This document shows, piece after piece, positions 44,924 to 55,348 of a stretch of 64,000 bases of DNA; the first letter of the stretch is position 1; each line of letters begins with the position of its first letter. The notes below the pieces were generated by a model that saw only the letters and a list, made by a program, of their open reading frames with translations, made no database searches and was not told where the DNA came from. Source of the stretch: Rhizoclosmatium globosum (taxonomy: Eukaryota; Chytridiomycota; Chytridiomycetes; Chytridiales; Chytriomycetaceae). The stretch spans positions 709,344 through 773,343 of the forward strand of contig MCGO01000009.1 in the NCBI GenBank assembly GCA_002104985.1. The letters run 5' to 3'. A program made the position numbers and the translations under genes.

Positions 44924-45363
44924 TTGGAACAAAAAGTGAATGTTCTCTTAGGCATTCTCAACCAAATGGAAGTCCTGCACAGGATGGGTTTGTCGAATGG
45001 GGACATCAGCTTCTGTAAGCTCCGCTTTTTTTTGTGTGAAAGAGCAATAATAAGTATTTTTCACCTTAAGGAAACATCCTAGTTGTCTGCAACAAAATAT
45101 CCTTGATTGATTTTGGTCGTAGTTGTTCTTTGACTGTGACACAAAGACGGCAGCACTATTTGCAGCTGATGCGTTTGGCACATGCATTCTTCCCAACAGA
45201 TAATCCGAAGAAACCTCTTCAGCTTTGGACGTTGTGGTTTTACCTTCAAAATAACAATGACATGGATTCATCAGTTGTGGAAGGAAGTCTATTTGATATA
45301 AAAATATCTCGTGAGTGGGCAATTTTTTTTCCAAGTCAACCATGCTCTGTTTATTTGCAATGA
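44924..45363 (+). pseudogene. protein-kinase-like relic (FunK1-type catalytic loop)
   Basis: An exon after TTACAG reads LEQKVNVLLGILNQMEVLHR then GLSNGDIS. After a probable intron (GTAAGC..TTAAG, 45015-45072) comes NILVVCNKISLIDFGRSCS, then RQHYLQLMRLAHAFFP. GDIS..N and IDFG correspond to the catalytic loop and DFG of eukaryotic and fungal-type kinases. Joining at the obvious 3' splice site creates TGA, so the reading frame is broken unless another site is used. No N-lobe (Gly loop, VAIK Lys) or substrate lobe is visible nearby. Interpreted as a truncated kinase fragment. Confidence 0.5.
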
Positions 45364-47886
45364 AACTTTCCAGCCCATCAAGTAACACTTTCCTGACTCC
45401 CTGGGTTGAATATGCAACCATTCCTGCCTGTATAACCAGTGATCCGATAGCATATGCTGTGCTTTTCAGCATCTATCCCTTACGCCAACAATTTACTTCC
45501 CACACAATTACTCCATATCTCTCATGAGGCCTTCCTGTAACTTGGTCTTGTGGGCTGCAAGGGGAATATATACAGGGGAGGGAACGAGGCTCGGATCTCC
45601 ACCATCTCCTCAACAATGCGTGAGGGTGTCTCCCACCTTTTTTTTGAGGAAACACATTTTCAACACCTTGAGGTTCCCGGCTTCCGATCACTGCACCGAC
45701 AGAGCTTTCATCGCGAAATTCGGCATACATCCGAGTACGATATCCATCCAGCTCTGTGTAAAGCGGCACTAACGGGCAATAGAAACTACAGGTGCTACTT
45801 CCCAAAACATCCAAGACTCAGAGTCCCATGCCAAAGATTCTTGTATGTTTGCCATCATATTTAATCCTTTTTAGCTTTCTAAAAGCTAGAGGTGGGTTTT
45901 CTCTGTCTGGCTGTGTAGGCACCCACTTCAAATCCCGCCAAAGTCACTTTGGTGAGTCACGTGATGACTCATTTCCAATAATATGTTCTTATTGGAATCA
46001 CCAAGTAGGGTTCATACATCATACAAAACAAAATAACGGCCAAATACAGAGAAACCGTACAAGTACAGTGCAGCAATTTCTTCCATATCCAAAGTGTGCC
46101 AGATTGCTGGAGATATGTATGAAAGCAGGTAGGGAGATTTTTCTGATGAGATGAACTTTAGCATCCACAAACTGTTTGAGAGGTTGGAACTTACAAACAT
46201 ATTGAAGGATTTGTTCTTCCAGGGATGTGTTGCCCATGCCTCCAGCATCTGTTTAGAGGTTAGGCCATTTTGTTTGACAAAGATTTTGGACCATCTGTTG
46301 ACATTGTTGCCTTCTAAATAATGCAGGAGAGTATCGATATTGTCTCCAATAAAGTTTTGACTGAAGTTGATCAGGATTGCTCTTATGGATAATAGGGGTA
46401 GTCAAAGTAGGGGATTTTGGACAAGATTGAAAAGTGCGAAAAGCGAAGTTTCAAAATGCCCAATCTTTGCTTTTCAAATCCAAAAGCAAACCTCTCCCTC
46501 GCTTTTCGATTCTGCGATTGGGCGTCACTTTTCAGTTTCACAATTCGATTTTGCAATTCACCACCAAGACCACTAAGAAGCAGAACACTAAGGAGGTGCG
46601 ATTTGAAACCTCAACTCTGACCCTCATTGTCAACAGGTTTTGAACCACCGCTTTTCTAAAGGTTGAAACATCACTTTTCGAACACCCCAATCTTCATTTG
46701 GCAGAATCTCAATGGACTGTCTGCTCTTTTATGCATTAGAAGCAAGCTTCTTCAAGCCAAGTGGCATGAGAACGTCTATCAAAGGTGGTGACAGAATGCG
46801 ACAAGAGACACCTGAAGGAGAAGTGCCGTCAATTAAAACTAAAAGAAAACATAAGTCTACAAACAATACAAGAATGCTAATGATCAGCTCATCATCCAGC
46901 TCTATCTGTCTCAGTTTTGTGATTGGTGCAACAACAGGCTCGACTATCACAGAGAAGAGGAGCTTTGATTTTGAGGTGGTTATTTCAAGTTTACAGATTG
47001 CGATTGTGCGCTTTGTCCAAAATTGGAGTTTCTGGGTCAAACTCTTACAGTTTTTCCCATACGTTTCATTCTTTTCTTTGGCTGTCCTGCAAAACGTTCT
47101 CCCTTGTCCAATATGGACCTGTAGCACATAATTCAGCCAGCATTGTGGTGGCAAAAAGTAGAGCTTTCTATTAGTATAGCACATATGTTCAGATCTGGTT
47201 TTGGCAGAGCAACGCAGTAGTGAATTGATTCCCAAAGAACTCCACACTTGCAGCTTCCCAGGTGTACAAGCCAGTGCTGGAATGCGTCCACATTGCCAAA
47301 GGGCAGGAGACCACATGGTCCAAGTGCTTGGTGGTTTAATATCAACACAAAATATTGAACCATCAGCTTATCTCCGTACCTATTTCCAATACATGTCAAT
47401 TATTGGATTTCACAGATTCACAAGCCTTACCAACTTCTACCCCATGAGTAGTGAAGTTATCTGCTGTTCCATTTAGGGGAGGACTACTTCAGTCTACTTC
47501 AGTCTCTTCTGGGCAAAGGAAATTGTTTTCATAGGCATTCAACTCCTTATAGCCTTCACTTGCAATTCAGAAACTTTCAATAGATATGATTGTCTTATTG
47601 CAAAAGTGTAAGTATGGTTTGCATTAATATTGAATTCTACCTGATCACTTGTGTTCACATTGTCAAAAAGCCATCTGGACTGAGAAGCAATCTATTTAAT
47701 CTAGTCTCCTGACATTGTGCTGGCCAAGCAGTAGTTTGTTGACAATGAATCACAACGCTGATATGCCTGAGACTGAGACTCTTTCAAACAATTGTATTAC
47801 AACATAGCTTGACAATTGAGAAATATTAGCACAGCATCTAAGTGCAGTGTCCAATACGTCATTCAAAGAAGAATCAACGTGCTATA
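45364..47886. other. gene-poor transition into subtelomere, nothing convincing
   Basis: About 2.5 kb with only short, shifting open frames (for example minus-strand frames near 46729-47316) lacking motifs or splice consistency. A stretch near 46417-46640 has simple CTTTTC/GATTTTG patterns. Likely relics and spacer. The right boundary is a TTAGGG junction. Confidence 0.45.
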
Positions 47887-47901
47887 AGGGTTAGGGTTAG
47901 G
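47887..47901 (+). repeat. interstitial telomere repeat at the 5' junction of LINE copy 1
   Basis: AGGGTTAGGGTTAGG immediately precedes the truncated retrotransposon sequence, in the same orientation as the chromosome-end telomere. Confidence 0.9.
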
Positions 47902-50668
47902 TGTCACTGTTCATGAACTTGAATCTCTTGGAGGCTCTGACCATCGTCCCATCACTTTCAAGATACCTGACAGAGTTGATCCTGATGCTGGTACCAAGCA
48001 TTTTACTCGATGGAATATTCGCAAATTGTCTAGATTAGATCAGCAACAAAAGTACAAGAATCAACTTGCAGTCAATGTGGATACTATTCTCAGAACTATT
48101 CAAACTTCTCTGGATTCTGTCAGGCAACAGCCTGGGCGTACAGTGGGGGGCCACTCAAATGGTGGCCCAAGTAGTAATTTGCTTAGTGTGTCCCCCACTG
48201 GGACAGATGAGTCTCTTGTTTCTGGTTGTTCCAGACTTGGTTCTAATCACACTCAGAATATGAACAATAGTCTTAATCAAGGAAGCAGCTCTTCTAGTTC
48301 TTCAACCAGCAACTCCAATGTATCTCAAGGTCAAGCTTCTGGATCTGTCAGGCATGAGCCTGGGCGTACAGTGGGGGGCCACTCAAATGGTGGCCCGAGT
48401 AGTAATTTGCTTAGTGTGTCCCCCACTGGGACAGATGAGTCTCTTGTTATGAATGGTAGCTCCCAACCCAATGCTAATCATATTCAACATCATGTTGATC
48501 AGTCTTGGAATGCCATCAAGTCTTGGATTGAACAAGCTGCTGAAACTACCATTGGAACTCTTGTTGTTCATGATCGCCTGCCAGAAGACTTTTGGACAGA
48601 CGAAATGGAGGCCACCAGAGAAGCAATTATTGAGGCCATTTCTGAACTCCAAGATGCGATCACTTCAGAACGTCCTAGCCTGACTCCTGCTGAAATTGAA
48701 GCCAGATCCAAAGCCCTTACCCAGTCTCAAAGAAGCTACCGCGTGTCTTTGAAACAACGCCGCACCAAACTGTTTGAAGATGCTGTGGATAACCTTGCTG
48801 AACCCCAGAACTTTTCTTCATTTCTGCGTATGACCAAGAATGCGAGGGCAAGGCAGACAAAGTCAGGCTGTAAGTTAGATCCTGATGCTATTGACACACA
48901 TGCACAGCACTTTGTCTCTACTTTTGGTGGACAACCTACTGGTCAAGTTATTCCCAGAGGACAACCTGCACGACTGTTCAACTTCAAAAGTACTGCCCAG
49001 CTGGTTACTGAAGAGTCTGTGGAAGCAACTATGAAGAGACTGCCACTTGGGAAGGCCTCTGGACCAGACAACATTCCTGCTGAGCTCATCTACTATGGAG
49101 GTTCAGCAATGGTAAGAGTGTTCACCAAATTCTTGACTCTTGTACACAAGACATCTACTATTCCTTCTGAATGGAGGAATGCCACCATTGTCCCAGTATA
49201 CAAGAACAAGGGCTCTCCTTCTGACATTGCCATGCACCGCCCGATTGCTCTCACCTGCACTGGACGCCGCCTCTATGAACGTGTCCTGCTGCCAGAACTT
49301 GTGCACCTAGCCATAGCAACGTTAGATGACACTCAAGCTGGTTTCCGCCCCTCCCGTTCCACCTTGGATCAAGTCATGGTATTGCACGAAATCCTGTCTG
49401 GTGCCAAGGAAGCTTTTGCAGTGTTGCTGGACCTGAAGGCTGCATATGATATGGTGGACAGGGACATTCTTTGGAAAGAGCTGGAGACATACTTTGGAGT
49501 ATCAGCTGCAGCTATTAAACGTCTTCAGGATCTGTTTGACAAGAATCAGAGTATGCTGGTTGTTGCAGGAAAGATGAGTATTCCCATACCCAATGCTCGT
49601 GGTTTACTCCAAGGGTCTACCCTCTCACCTATTCTCTTCAACTTCTTCATTGATCCTCTCTGCAGAAGACTCAAGGCCATAGAAATGCCCACTATTGCAG
49701 TCCATGGAGTACGTGTGAATCGGTTGTTGTTTGCAGATGACACCTCGCTGGTGGCATCAAACACAAGAGACATGGCCAAATTACTCAAGACCTGCGAAGA
49801 CTGGAGTAGGGACGTTGGCATGCAGTTTGCTCCTCAGAAATGTGTTGTACTTGGGCCACCAATCAACAGGAGAGACGTTGCCTTGAAGATGTATGGAGTG
49901 GATCTGCCTTCAGAGACTAGTGCATTGTATCTTGGAGTCCCCTTCAACTCTTCAGGAATCTGCTGGAAAGAGATGGTATTGGCAAGAACTACTAAAGCCA
50001 AACAGGTCATTGCTTCTCTTGCTCCCATAGGATTCAATGCCAGAGGTTGGGCCCCTGCTGCTTCAGCCAGAATCTACAAGGCTTTCATCCGTCCTGTCAT
50101 GGAGTATGGTCTTGCTCTCTATGGTCATGGTATGCCAGCCAATCTGTTGACCTACTATGAGCGAGTCCAAACTATGGCACTGCGAACATTGACGTCGACT
50201 CCAAGAAACACCTCCAAGGTTGCTCTCATGAAGTTACTCCAAGTAGAACCCATGTCCTATCGCGCAAAGATACTGAACTTGAATTGGGCTGCTCGTCTCA
50301 ACTCCTCAGGTGATGAAGGAAACTTGGCTGTTAAAGTTTTTCACTATGCTATTCAGCCTGCTAGAACACCTCACAAGAATTCACTCCCAAAGCTTGCCAT
50401 GCAGAACTCACTCTGGAACCATCCTGAAATCAACAAGCCCCACCCGCAACTGCAACGTGCACCTCTTGCAGTCCAAGCAACACGACCTCTGCCTCTCCTG
50501 GAAAAGCAGAAGCTGAAGAAGCAAGCAATTGTGGACTTGGCTGATCCAAAACCTGGGGAGTTGGGGATGCAATTGAAGTTACCATGTCTGATCGAGTCAG
50601 GCCCTTTCTGCAGCCCAAATCTGGAATTTCAAGAGAAGCCCGGTGGCTTTTACTTCAGTGGACTCTAG
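47902..50668 (+). CDS. LINE ORF2 fragment: end of endonuclease, reverse transcriptase
   Basis: The open frame enters from the 5' truncation, so there is no native start. It carries the last APE motif (GGSDHRP) and a linker containing two ~113-bp direct repeats with hairpins. The RT domain follows: KASGPDNIPAELIYYGG; WRNATIVPVYKNKG; RPIALTCTGRRLYERVLLPE; QAGFRPSRSTLDQVM; AVLLDLKAAYDMVDRD; GLLQGSTLSPILFNFFIDPL; and the catalytic FADDTSLVAS box. A thumb-like region (YGLALYGHGMP) follows. The frame stops at 50668, but the conserved C-terminus lies in the next frame (see the 50584-51123 entry). The catalytic Asp residues are intact. Confidence 0.9.
48148..48205 (+). repeat. double-hairpin module, LINE copy 1, first
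   Basis: Hairpin 1: GGGCCAC / TCAAATG / GTGGCCC (48148-48168). Spacer 20 nt. Hairpin 2: TGTCCC / CCACT / GGGACA (48189-48205), followed by GATGAGT. Lies in ORF2 coding sequence. Confidence 0.75.
48376..48433 (+). repeat. double-hairpin module, LINE copy 1, second
   Basis: The same stems as the module 228 bp upstream, with one spacer change (CGAGT for CAAGT). It is part of a ~113-bp direct repeat in ORF2. Confidence 0.75.
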
Positions 50669-51123
50669 GCGCAGTGACTCGTCATGAAGAATGCAAAAAA
50701 TGTACTGATATGCTTACCAGGGCCCATGCTGCTACATGTTCTGGTGCTGACCTGTTGCTCAAGACTCTCCATGAAGACGTTCCACCACCACTCTGCAGGA
50801 GACACACTCGTATCGATGCTGTTCTGAACAAGTACCGCTCTGTTAATCCAAGTAAATCCACTGCCTATTCCAGCTGTCTGATTGCCATCAAGCTGATTCT
50901 CACCAAGTGCCGAGGACTGCGCAGACGCCAAGAGGATGGCTACTGGACCAACCAAGACCAGTCTGACAATGAGGAACCACCACCAAGACCAGCTGCACCG
51001 CCACCGCCAAGATCTGCTGCTTCAATGATCCGCTCAGTAAGAAGTGCCAGGCTGGCTCAAGAAAGAAACAGACCGCGTGGGAGACCACCAAACCGCCCCA
51101 GGGATGTAGGAGGAGAAGGATGA
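50584..51123 (+). pseudogene. out-of-frame C-terminus of LINE ORF2 with CCHC-type zinc motif
   Basis: It overlaps the RT frame by 84 nt and continues it in another frame. SREARWLLLQWTLGAV, then CKKC...HAATC, is the usual end of LINE ORF2 proteins (an R-x-x-x-QW-x-x-G block and a C-x2-C-x8-H-x3-C motif). Pro/Arg-rich sequence then runs to the stop. Either a one-base indel broke ORF2 or translation shifts frame here. The second LINE copy is truncated before this point, so it cannot settle which. Confidence 0.6.
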
Positions 51124-51262
51124 GTTGCAGGGAGGATGTGTATTGGATATATTAGACAGGATGAGTTGATGTGTGTGTGTAATCATGATTGGAAGTGAAG
51201 TTATGGGATATGAATTATATTGAATTGGTTGAACATGCGTGAATAAACTGCCATTGATACCG

Positions 51263-51273
51263 TTAGGGTTAGG
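51263..51273 (+). repeat. telomere repeat junction between two LINE copies
   Basis: TTAGGGTTAGG separates the 3' end of LINE copy 1 from the 5' end of copy 2 (AAAAATTGTTGTC...), the arrangement seen in arrays of telomere-specific LINEs. Confidence 0.9.
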
Positions 51274-51306
51274 AAAAATTGTTGTCTTCAAACAGATACG
51301 GTGTGT

Positions 51307-53832
51307 ATGGAGACAACATCAAGACAACAGTCGCAGCCTACAGTGCTCTTCCCCCCAAAGGAGGAAGTACTCGAAGACATGCTCAAGCTTTCGACAAACA
51401 ATGACCAGAACGATTCGAGTTCTGGGAGCGTAGACTCGCAACCGCGATCCAACCGTTGTTGCGCTGTCCAAACTGCAAGTGCAATGAACCATCAATGAAA
51501 TCGCATGGAGTTGGTGGAAATGTACTCTCATTCGGTGCCAGACGCATTCAGCTCGGCTGCCAGGCTTGCACAAAGAAGTGCAGGTTGGAGGAGTCAATGA
51601 AGGCAGCTGGCCCTTCTACTGCACATACCTTGGAAACTATTCAAGCTGCGTATAGTACCCTGCAACCAGCGGCTAAACATACTGGAATGGCCTCTAAGAC
51701 TGCTGGTCCAAAGCAGACTACATTGAAGTTCCAGCCAACTGCCAAACAATCTGCCAAACCTCCATCAAAGAGACTTAGACCTTCCAGCTCTCCTGGAGAT
51801 GCATCTGACGCGGATTCAGACATAATGGAGGTGTTTCAGGATGCCATGAGTGGAAATGAGTCTGCTGGAGCTGTTGGAGTTGGGGTGCCAAGTGAAAAAG
51901 CTATGCAGCAGGTGATCGCCCCAACGGAACCTTCTCAAACTTTGAACAGGTATTCTACTGATATCTTGCTCAAATCGACGCTGGTTTGGAGGAAATCGCT
52001 CCAACGGTCAAAAGTTAGCCAGCGCTGCACCAGGAGCCCCTGTACAAGTCCCAGCAGCTTCAAACAAGTTCGTGGGTGAAAATAGAGCGAATTTGAGTGG
52101 GAATATGGTGTCTGGAAGTGGTGGTGGCAGCCAGGAGTTGTTGGCTGAGAGTCAGTCAAAAATGCACCAAGTCCAGCAACACCAACAACAACAGCAACAA
52201 TCCCAACCAAGTAACTGGGAACAACTATATCGTGAAGCAAATGCTAGAGCTGCTAGAGCTGAAGCACAAATGGAGGAAATGCGCAAAGAGCTGTTGGAGA
52301 TGAAACAGCTCATCAAGGAACTTGCTCATAGGAGAGAGCAAACTAGAGCACCTCAAACAACTAGTAATGTGGAGAGCGTAGCTAGTCGTAATGGACACAC
52401 TGCTGGTGGTCGAGTTGGGCGTGGTGGACGCACACCTGGAACTGCAAACCCCTTCAGACCAAAAACAGCAGCAGACTACCTGAACCACAGAACTGCAGCT
52501 CAGCAAGCAATTTATGATCGAATCCCTGAAAACACTTTGATTGAGGTTGGGAACTCTATGGTGAAGAAAGGCAGTGTGTTAGAGAGGGCCTGGTCTGCGC
52601 GCGAAGCCCTTGAGTTGAGAGGCATGAGTACAACTGAGGCAACGAATGCCCTTTTGGCTGTTGGAATTGAAACTAGGTGGGGCAAGGAACCATCACTTGG
52701 TCAAGCTGCTGGAACTTCTGGATCTGGAGTCAATGGACGTCATGTACCAGGTCTGGATATTAATAGACCATCTACTTCTCGTATTAGCTGGGCAGATAGT
52801 GTCCCAGACTCAGATGAAGAACACGATGCCCAGTTTAATCTCGTTAGTAGGCGCAAGAATACACGCCTTGCTGGAGAGGGGGGCCGCATTGGCGGCCAAG
52901 ATTTTAAAGTCGGTCCCCCCACGGGATCGATAAGTACCATGGCTTCTCTTCATCATAATACTTATGCACCTCTTGCCTCTCAGTCTCAGTCTCAGTCTCA
53001 GTCAGCAACACCATCCTTCTTCCAGTCTGCGCCACCAGCTTCTCTTGGAGGACCAAAAGCGCATGAGGGGGACCGCATCAGCGGTCCAGGAACATCTTTA
53101 AACAATGGTCCCCCTCAGGGACCGATAAGTACCCATAATGCTCCTCTTTCTTATGCTCATGCAGCAAAGTCACAGCTCCCTCTTCTCTCTCAGAAGCAAA
53201 TGCTCCAACGCCGCAACCGAGCTGTGCAACAAATGCTTGCACCTCCTTCTGAGCCATTGAAATTCAAGTGTGTGCGCATTGGTATTAATGACACTCGCCC
53301 ATTGCGTGACATTCGCGGTAAATCTAGAGACAAGTTGATCAAGAGTCTTGCAAATGCTCTTGGAATCGGGAAGTTTGTAGTATTGGCTTCAACTATTGGA
53401 AATGCTATTGTGGAGTTCTATGTGACTGAGATTGCATACAACACAGTAGTTAAACAGCTCAAGGACTCTGGAGCCCAGGTGTTGGATAGTTTCAACCCAT
53501 TTGCCAAGCCAAGTCATGGACGCCAATCTGATGAAGCCTGCAAGGCATCAATTGTTAACTGCCTCACCCACCTCTGCTTGATGGCTCGAACAGTCAATCT
53601 GCAAGACACTATTGTGGATGGAGCGTCACAGGACATCAAGGATGCAGTGCTTACGAAAGCAAGGGAAATCACCAAGAATCCAAGTCTCACTCTTGGAAGA
53701 CAGTCTGCACATCAAGCTAACTACCATCATGAAAGCCAACCTGCTCCCCCTCCTGCTCCTCTGGATCCTGGATCTGGACCTGTTGCTGAAGGGGATGTTG
53801 ACATGGAGACAGAACAACCATCAAAATGTTAA
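51307..53832 (+). CDS. LINE ORF1 (gag-like), frame-disrupted upstream of 52072
   Basis: The N-terminal piece from ATG 51307 (METTSRQQSQPTVLFPPKEE) shifts near 51455 into a frame with RCPNCKCNEPSMKSHG and CQACTKKC, two zinc-binding-type Cys pairs. It shifts again near 51950-52020 into the long frame ending at 53832. The long frame has a Gln-rich coiled-coil (NWEQLYREANARAARAEAQM), an Arg/Gly patch, Ser-rich low complexity with two double-hairpin modules, and a C-terminal folded block (FKCVRIGINDTRPLRDIRGK, ALGIGKFVVLASTIGNAIVE). An RNA-binding chaperone/gag role is inferred. The stop TAA overlaps the ORF2 ATG. Confidence 0.65.
52882..52928 (+). repeat. double-hairpin module in LINE ORF1, first
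   Basis: Hairpin 1: GGCCGC / ATTG / GCGGCC (52882-52897). Spacer 14 nt. Hairpin 2: GGTCCC / CCCAC / GGGATC (52912-52928, one G-U pair), then GATAAGTACC partly overlapping. Confidence 0.75.
53070..53123 (+). repeat. double-hairpin module in LINE ORF1, second
   Basis: Hairpin 1: GGACCGC / ATCA / GCGGTCC (53070-53087). Spacer 19 nt. Hairpin 2: GGTCCC / CCTCA / GGGACC (53107-53123), then GATAAGTACC. Paired substitutions relative to the first copy preserve both stems. Confidence 0.75.
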
Positions 53833-55166
53833 TACACTGCGCAAATGTGAATGGCCTGGCGGGAAAGGCTGAAGAAATCCGCCGCTTCAACACTCAACAG
53901 CAAATTAGTATTACATTTTTACTCGAAACTTGGTTATCTCCTCAATCTTCTATCCCTTTCAGACCTTATCTCTCCAACCTCATTACTGAAAACCTCAATC
54001 AGATTGCGGGTGGCCCACGTAACACTGGAGGCCTACTTGCCTTTGCCTCTCCTTCAATCGAACCAAACTCTATGCGTGTACTCTATGAAGACAAGGACCA
54101 ATGCTATCTTGCACTCCTGGTCAATGATATTATCCTTCTTGCTGCTTATATTGCTCCCTCACGTGCGGATGCAAAACTTCAAGAAATTCTGGCAAAAGCG
54201 GAGGAACTCTCTGATGGGTTCCAGAAGCAAATTATTGTATTTGGGGATCTGAATGCTCGTCTTGGTGAAGCTACCGGGGATTCTGCTATCAATCCTCGAG
54301 GGCGATTATTACTCGAAGAACTTGTGGATTCTCAGTTGTCTATTCAGAAACCCATCTCTGGAAAATGGACCTCCTTCAACAGAGGAGGTTGTGGTATCCC
54401 TGATATTGTCTTGGCCAACTTTGATGTTGAGTCTGTCACTGTTCATGAACTTGAATCTCTTGGAGGCTCTGACCATCGTCCCATCACTTTCAAGATACCT
54501 GACAGAGTCGATCCTGATGCTAGTACCAAGCAATTTACTCGATGGAATATTCGCAAATTGTCTAGATTAGATCAGCAGCAAAAGTACAAGGATCAACTTG
54601 CAGTCAATGTGGATACTATTCTCAGAACTATTCAAACTTCTCTGGATTCTGTCAGGCAACAGCCTGGGCGTACAGTGGGGGGCCACTCAAATGGTGGCCC
54701 AAGTAGTAATTTGCTTAGTGTGTCCCCCACTGGGACAGATGAGTCTCTTGTTTCTGGTGGTTCCAGACTTGGTTCTAATCACACTCAGAGTATGAACAAT
54801 AGTCTTAATCAAGGAAGCAGCTCTTCTAGTTCTTCAAGCAGCAACTCCCACATAGCTCAAGGTCAAGCTTCTGGATCTGTCAGGCATGAGCCTGGGCGTA
54901 CAGTGGGGGGCCACTCAAATGGTGGCCCAAGTAGTAATTTGCTTAGTGTGTCCCCCACTGGGACAGATGAGTCTCTTGTTATGAATGGTAGCTCCCAACC
55001 CAATGCTAATCATATTCAACACCATGTTGATCAGTCTTGGAATGCCATCAAGTCTTGGATTGAACAAGCTGCCGAAACTACTATTGGAACTCTTGTTGTT
55101 CATGATCGCCTGCCAGAAGACTTTTGGACAGACGAAATGGAGGCCACCAGAGAAGCAATTATTTAG
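53826..55166 (+). CDS. LINE ORF2 5' part: APE-type endonuclease, truncated by nonsense codon
   Basis: ATG 53826 overlaps the ORF1 stop (ATGTTAA). Endonuclease motifs: N in CANVNGL, the ETW of FLLETWLSPQ, AAYIAPSRADA, GDLNARLGE (catalytic GDxN), and GGSDHRPITF. A linker with the two direct repeats follows. Translation stops at TAG 55164-55166, where copy 1 has GAG, and the sequence is truncated at 55348. So RT is absent from this copy. The APE endonuclease would nick target DNA, here presumably telomeric repeats. Confidence 0.88.
   Translation: MLIHCANVNGLAGKAEEIRRFNTQQQISITFLLETWLSPQSSIPFRPYLSNLITENLNQIAGGPRNTGGLLAFASPSIEPNSMRVLYEDKDQCYLALLVNDIILLAAYIAPSRADAKLQEILAKAEELSDGFQKQIIVFGDLNARLGEATGDSAINPRGRLLLEELVDSQLSIQKPISGKWTSFNRGGCGIPDIVLANFDVESVTVHELESLGGSDHRPITFKIPDRVDPDASTKQFTRWNIRKLSRLDQQQKYKDQLAVNVDTILRTIQTSLDSVRQQPGRTVGGHSNGGPSSNLLSVSPTGTDESLVSGGSRLGSNHTQSMNNSLNQGSSSSSSSSSNSHIAQGQASGSVRHEPGRTVGGHSNGGPSSNLLSVSPTGTDESLVMNGSSQPNANHIQHHVDQSWNAIKSWIEQAAETTIGTLVVHDRLPEDFWTDEMEATREAII
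54680..54737 (+). repeat. double-hairpin module, LINE copy 2 ORF2, first
   Basis: GGGCCAC / TCAAATG / GTGGCCC (54680-54700), then TGTCCC / CCACT / GGGACA (54721-54737). Equivalent to the module at 48148. Confidence 0.75.
54908..54965 (+). repeat. double-hairpin module, LINE copy 2 ORF2, second
   Basis: Same stems and loops as the module at 54680, in the second unit of the ~113-bp direct repeat. Equivalent to 48376 in copy 1. Confidence 0.75.
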
Positions 55167-55348
55167 GCCATTTCTGAACTCCAAGATGCAATCACTTCAG
55201 AACATCCTAGCCTGACTCCTGCCGAAATTGAAGCCAGATCCAAAGCCCTTACCCAGTCTCAAAGAAGCTACCGTGTGTCTTTGAAACAACGTCGCACCAA
55301 ACTGTTTGAAGATGCTGTGGATAACCTTGCTGAACCCCAGAACTTTTC

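Larger units (their letters stand above)
47902..51262 (+). mobile_element. non-LTR retrotransposon copy 1, 5'-truncated, flanked by TTAGGG
   Basis: Begins abruptly inside the endonuclease domain (VTVHELESLGGSDHRPITF), corresponding to about 54438 of copy 2. It then runs through RT and a C-terminal zinc motif to a 3' UTR with GAATAAACTG. It ends at ...GATACCG, directly abutting TTAGGGTTAGG (51263-51273). There is no poly(A) tail. The combination of 5' truncation and telomere repeats at both ends indicates target-primed insertion into telomeric DNA. Confidence 0.88.
51274..55348 (+). mobile_element. non-LTR retrotransposon copy 2, 5'-complete but 3'-truncated at TTAGGG
   Basis: The 5' UTR starts right after TTAGGGTTAGG. 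The ORF1 region (51307-53832) and ORF2 (from 53826) follow. The element breaks off in the ORF2 linker at AACTTTTC|TTAGGG (55349), where copy 1 continues AACTTTTCTTCATTTC. It also has a TAG at 55164 where copy 1 has GAG. It is therefore dead, but it supplies the 5' half missing from copy 1. Confidence 0.88.

Noticed and set aside
46712..47400. Overlapping moderate open frames on both strands
   Set aside because: No motif, no consistent splice structure and no codon signal; treated as spacer.
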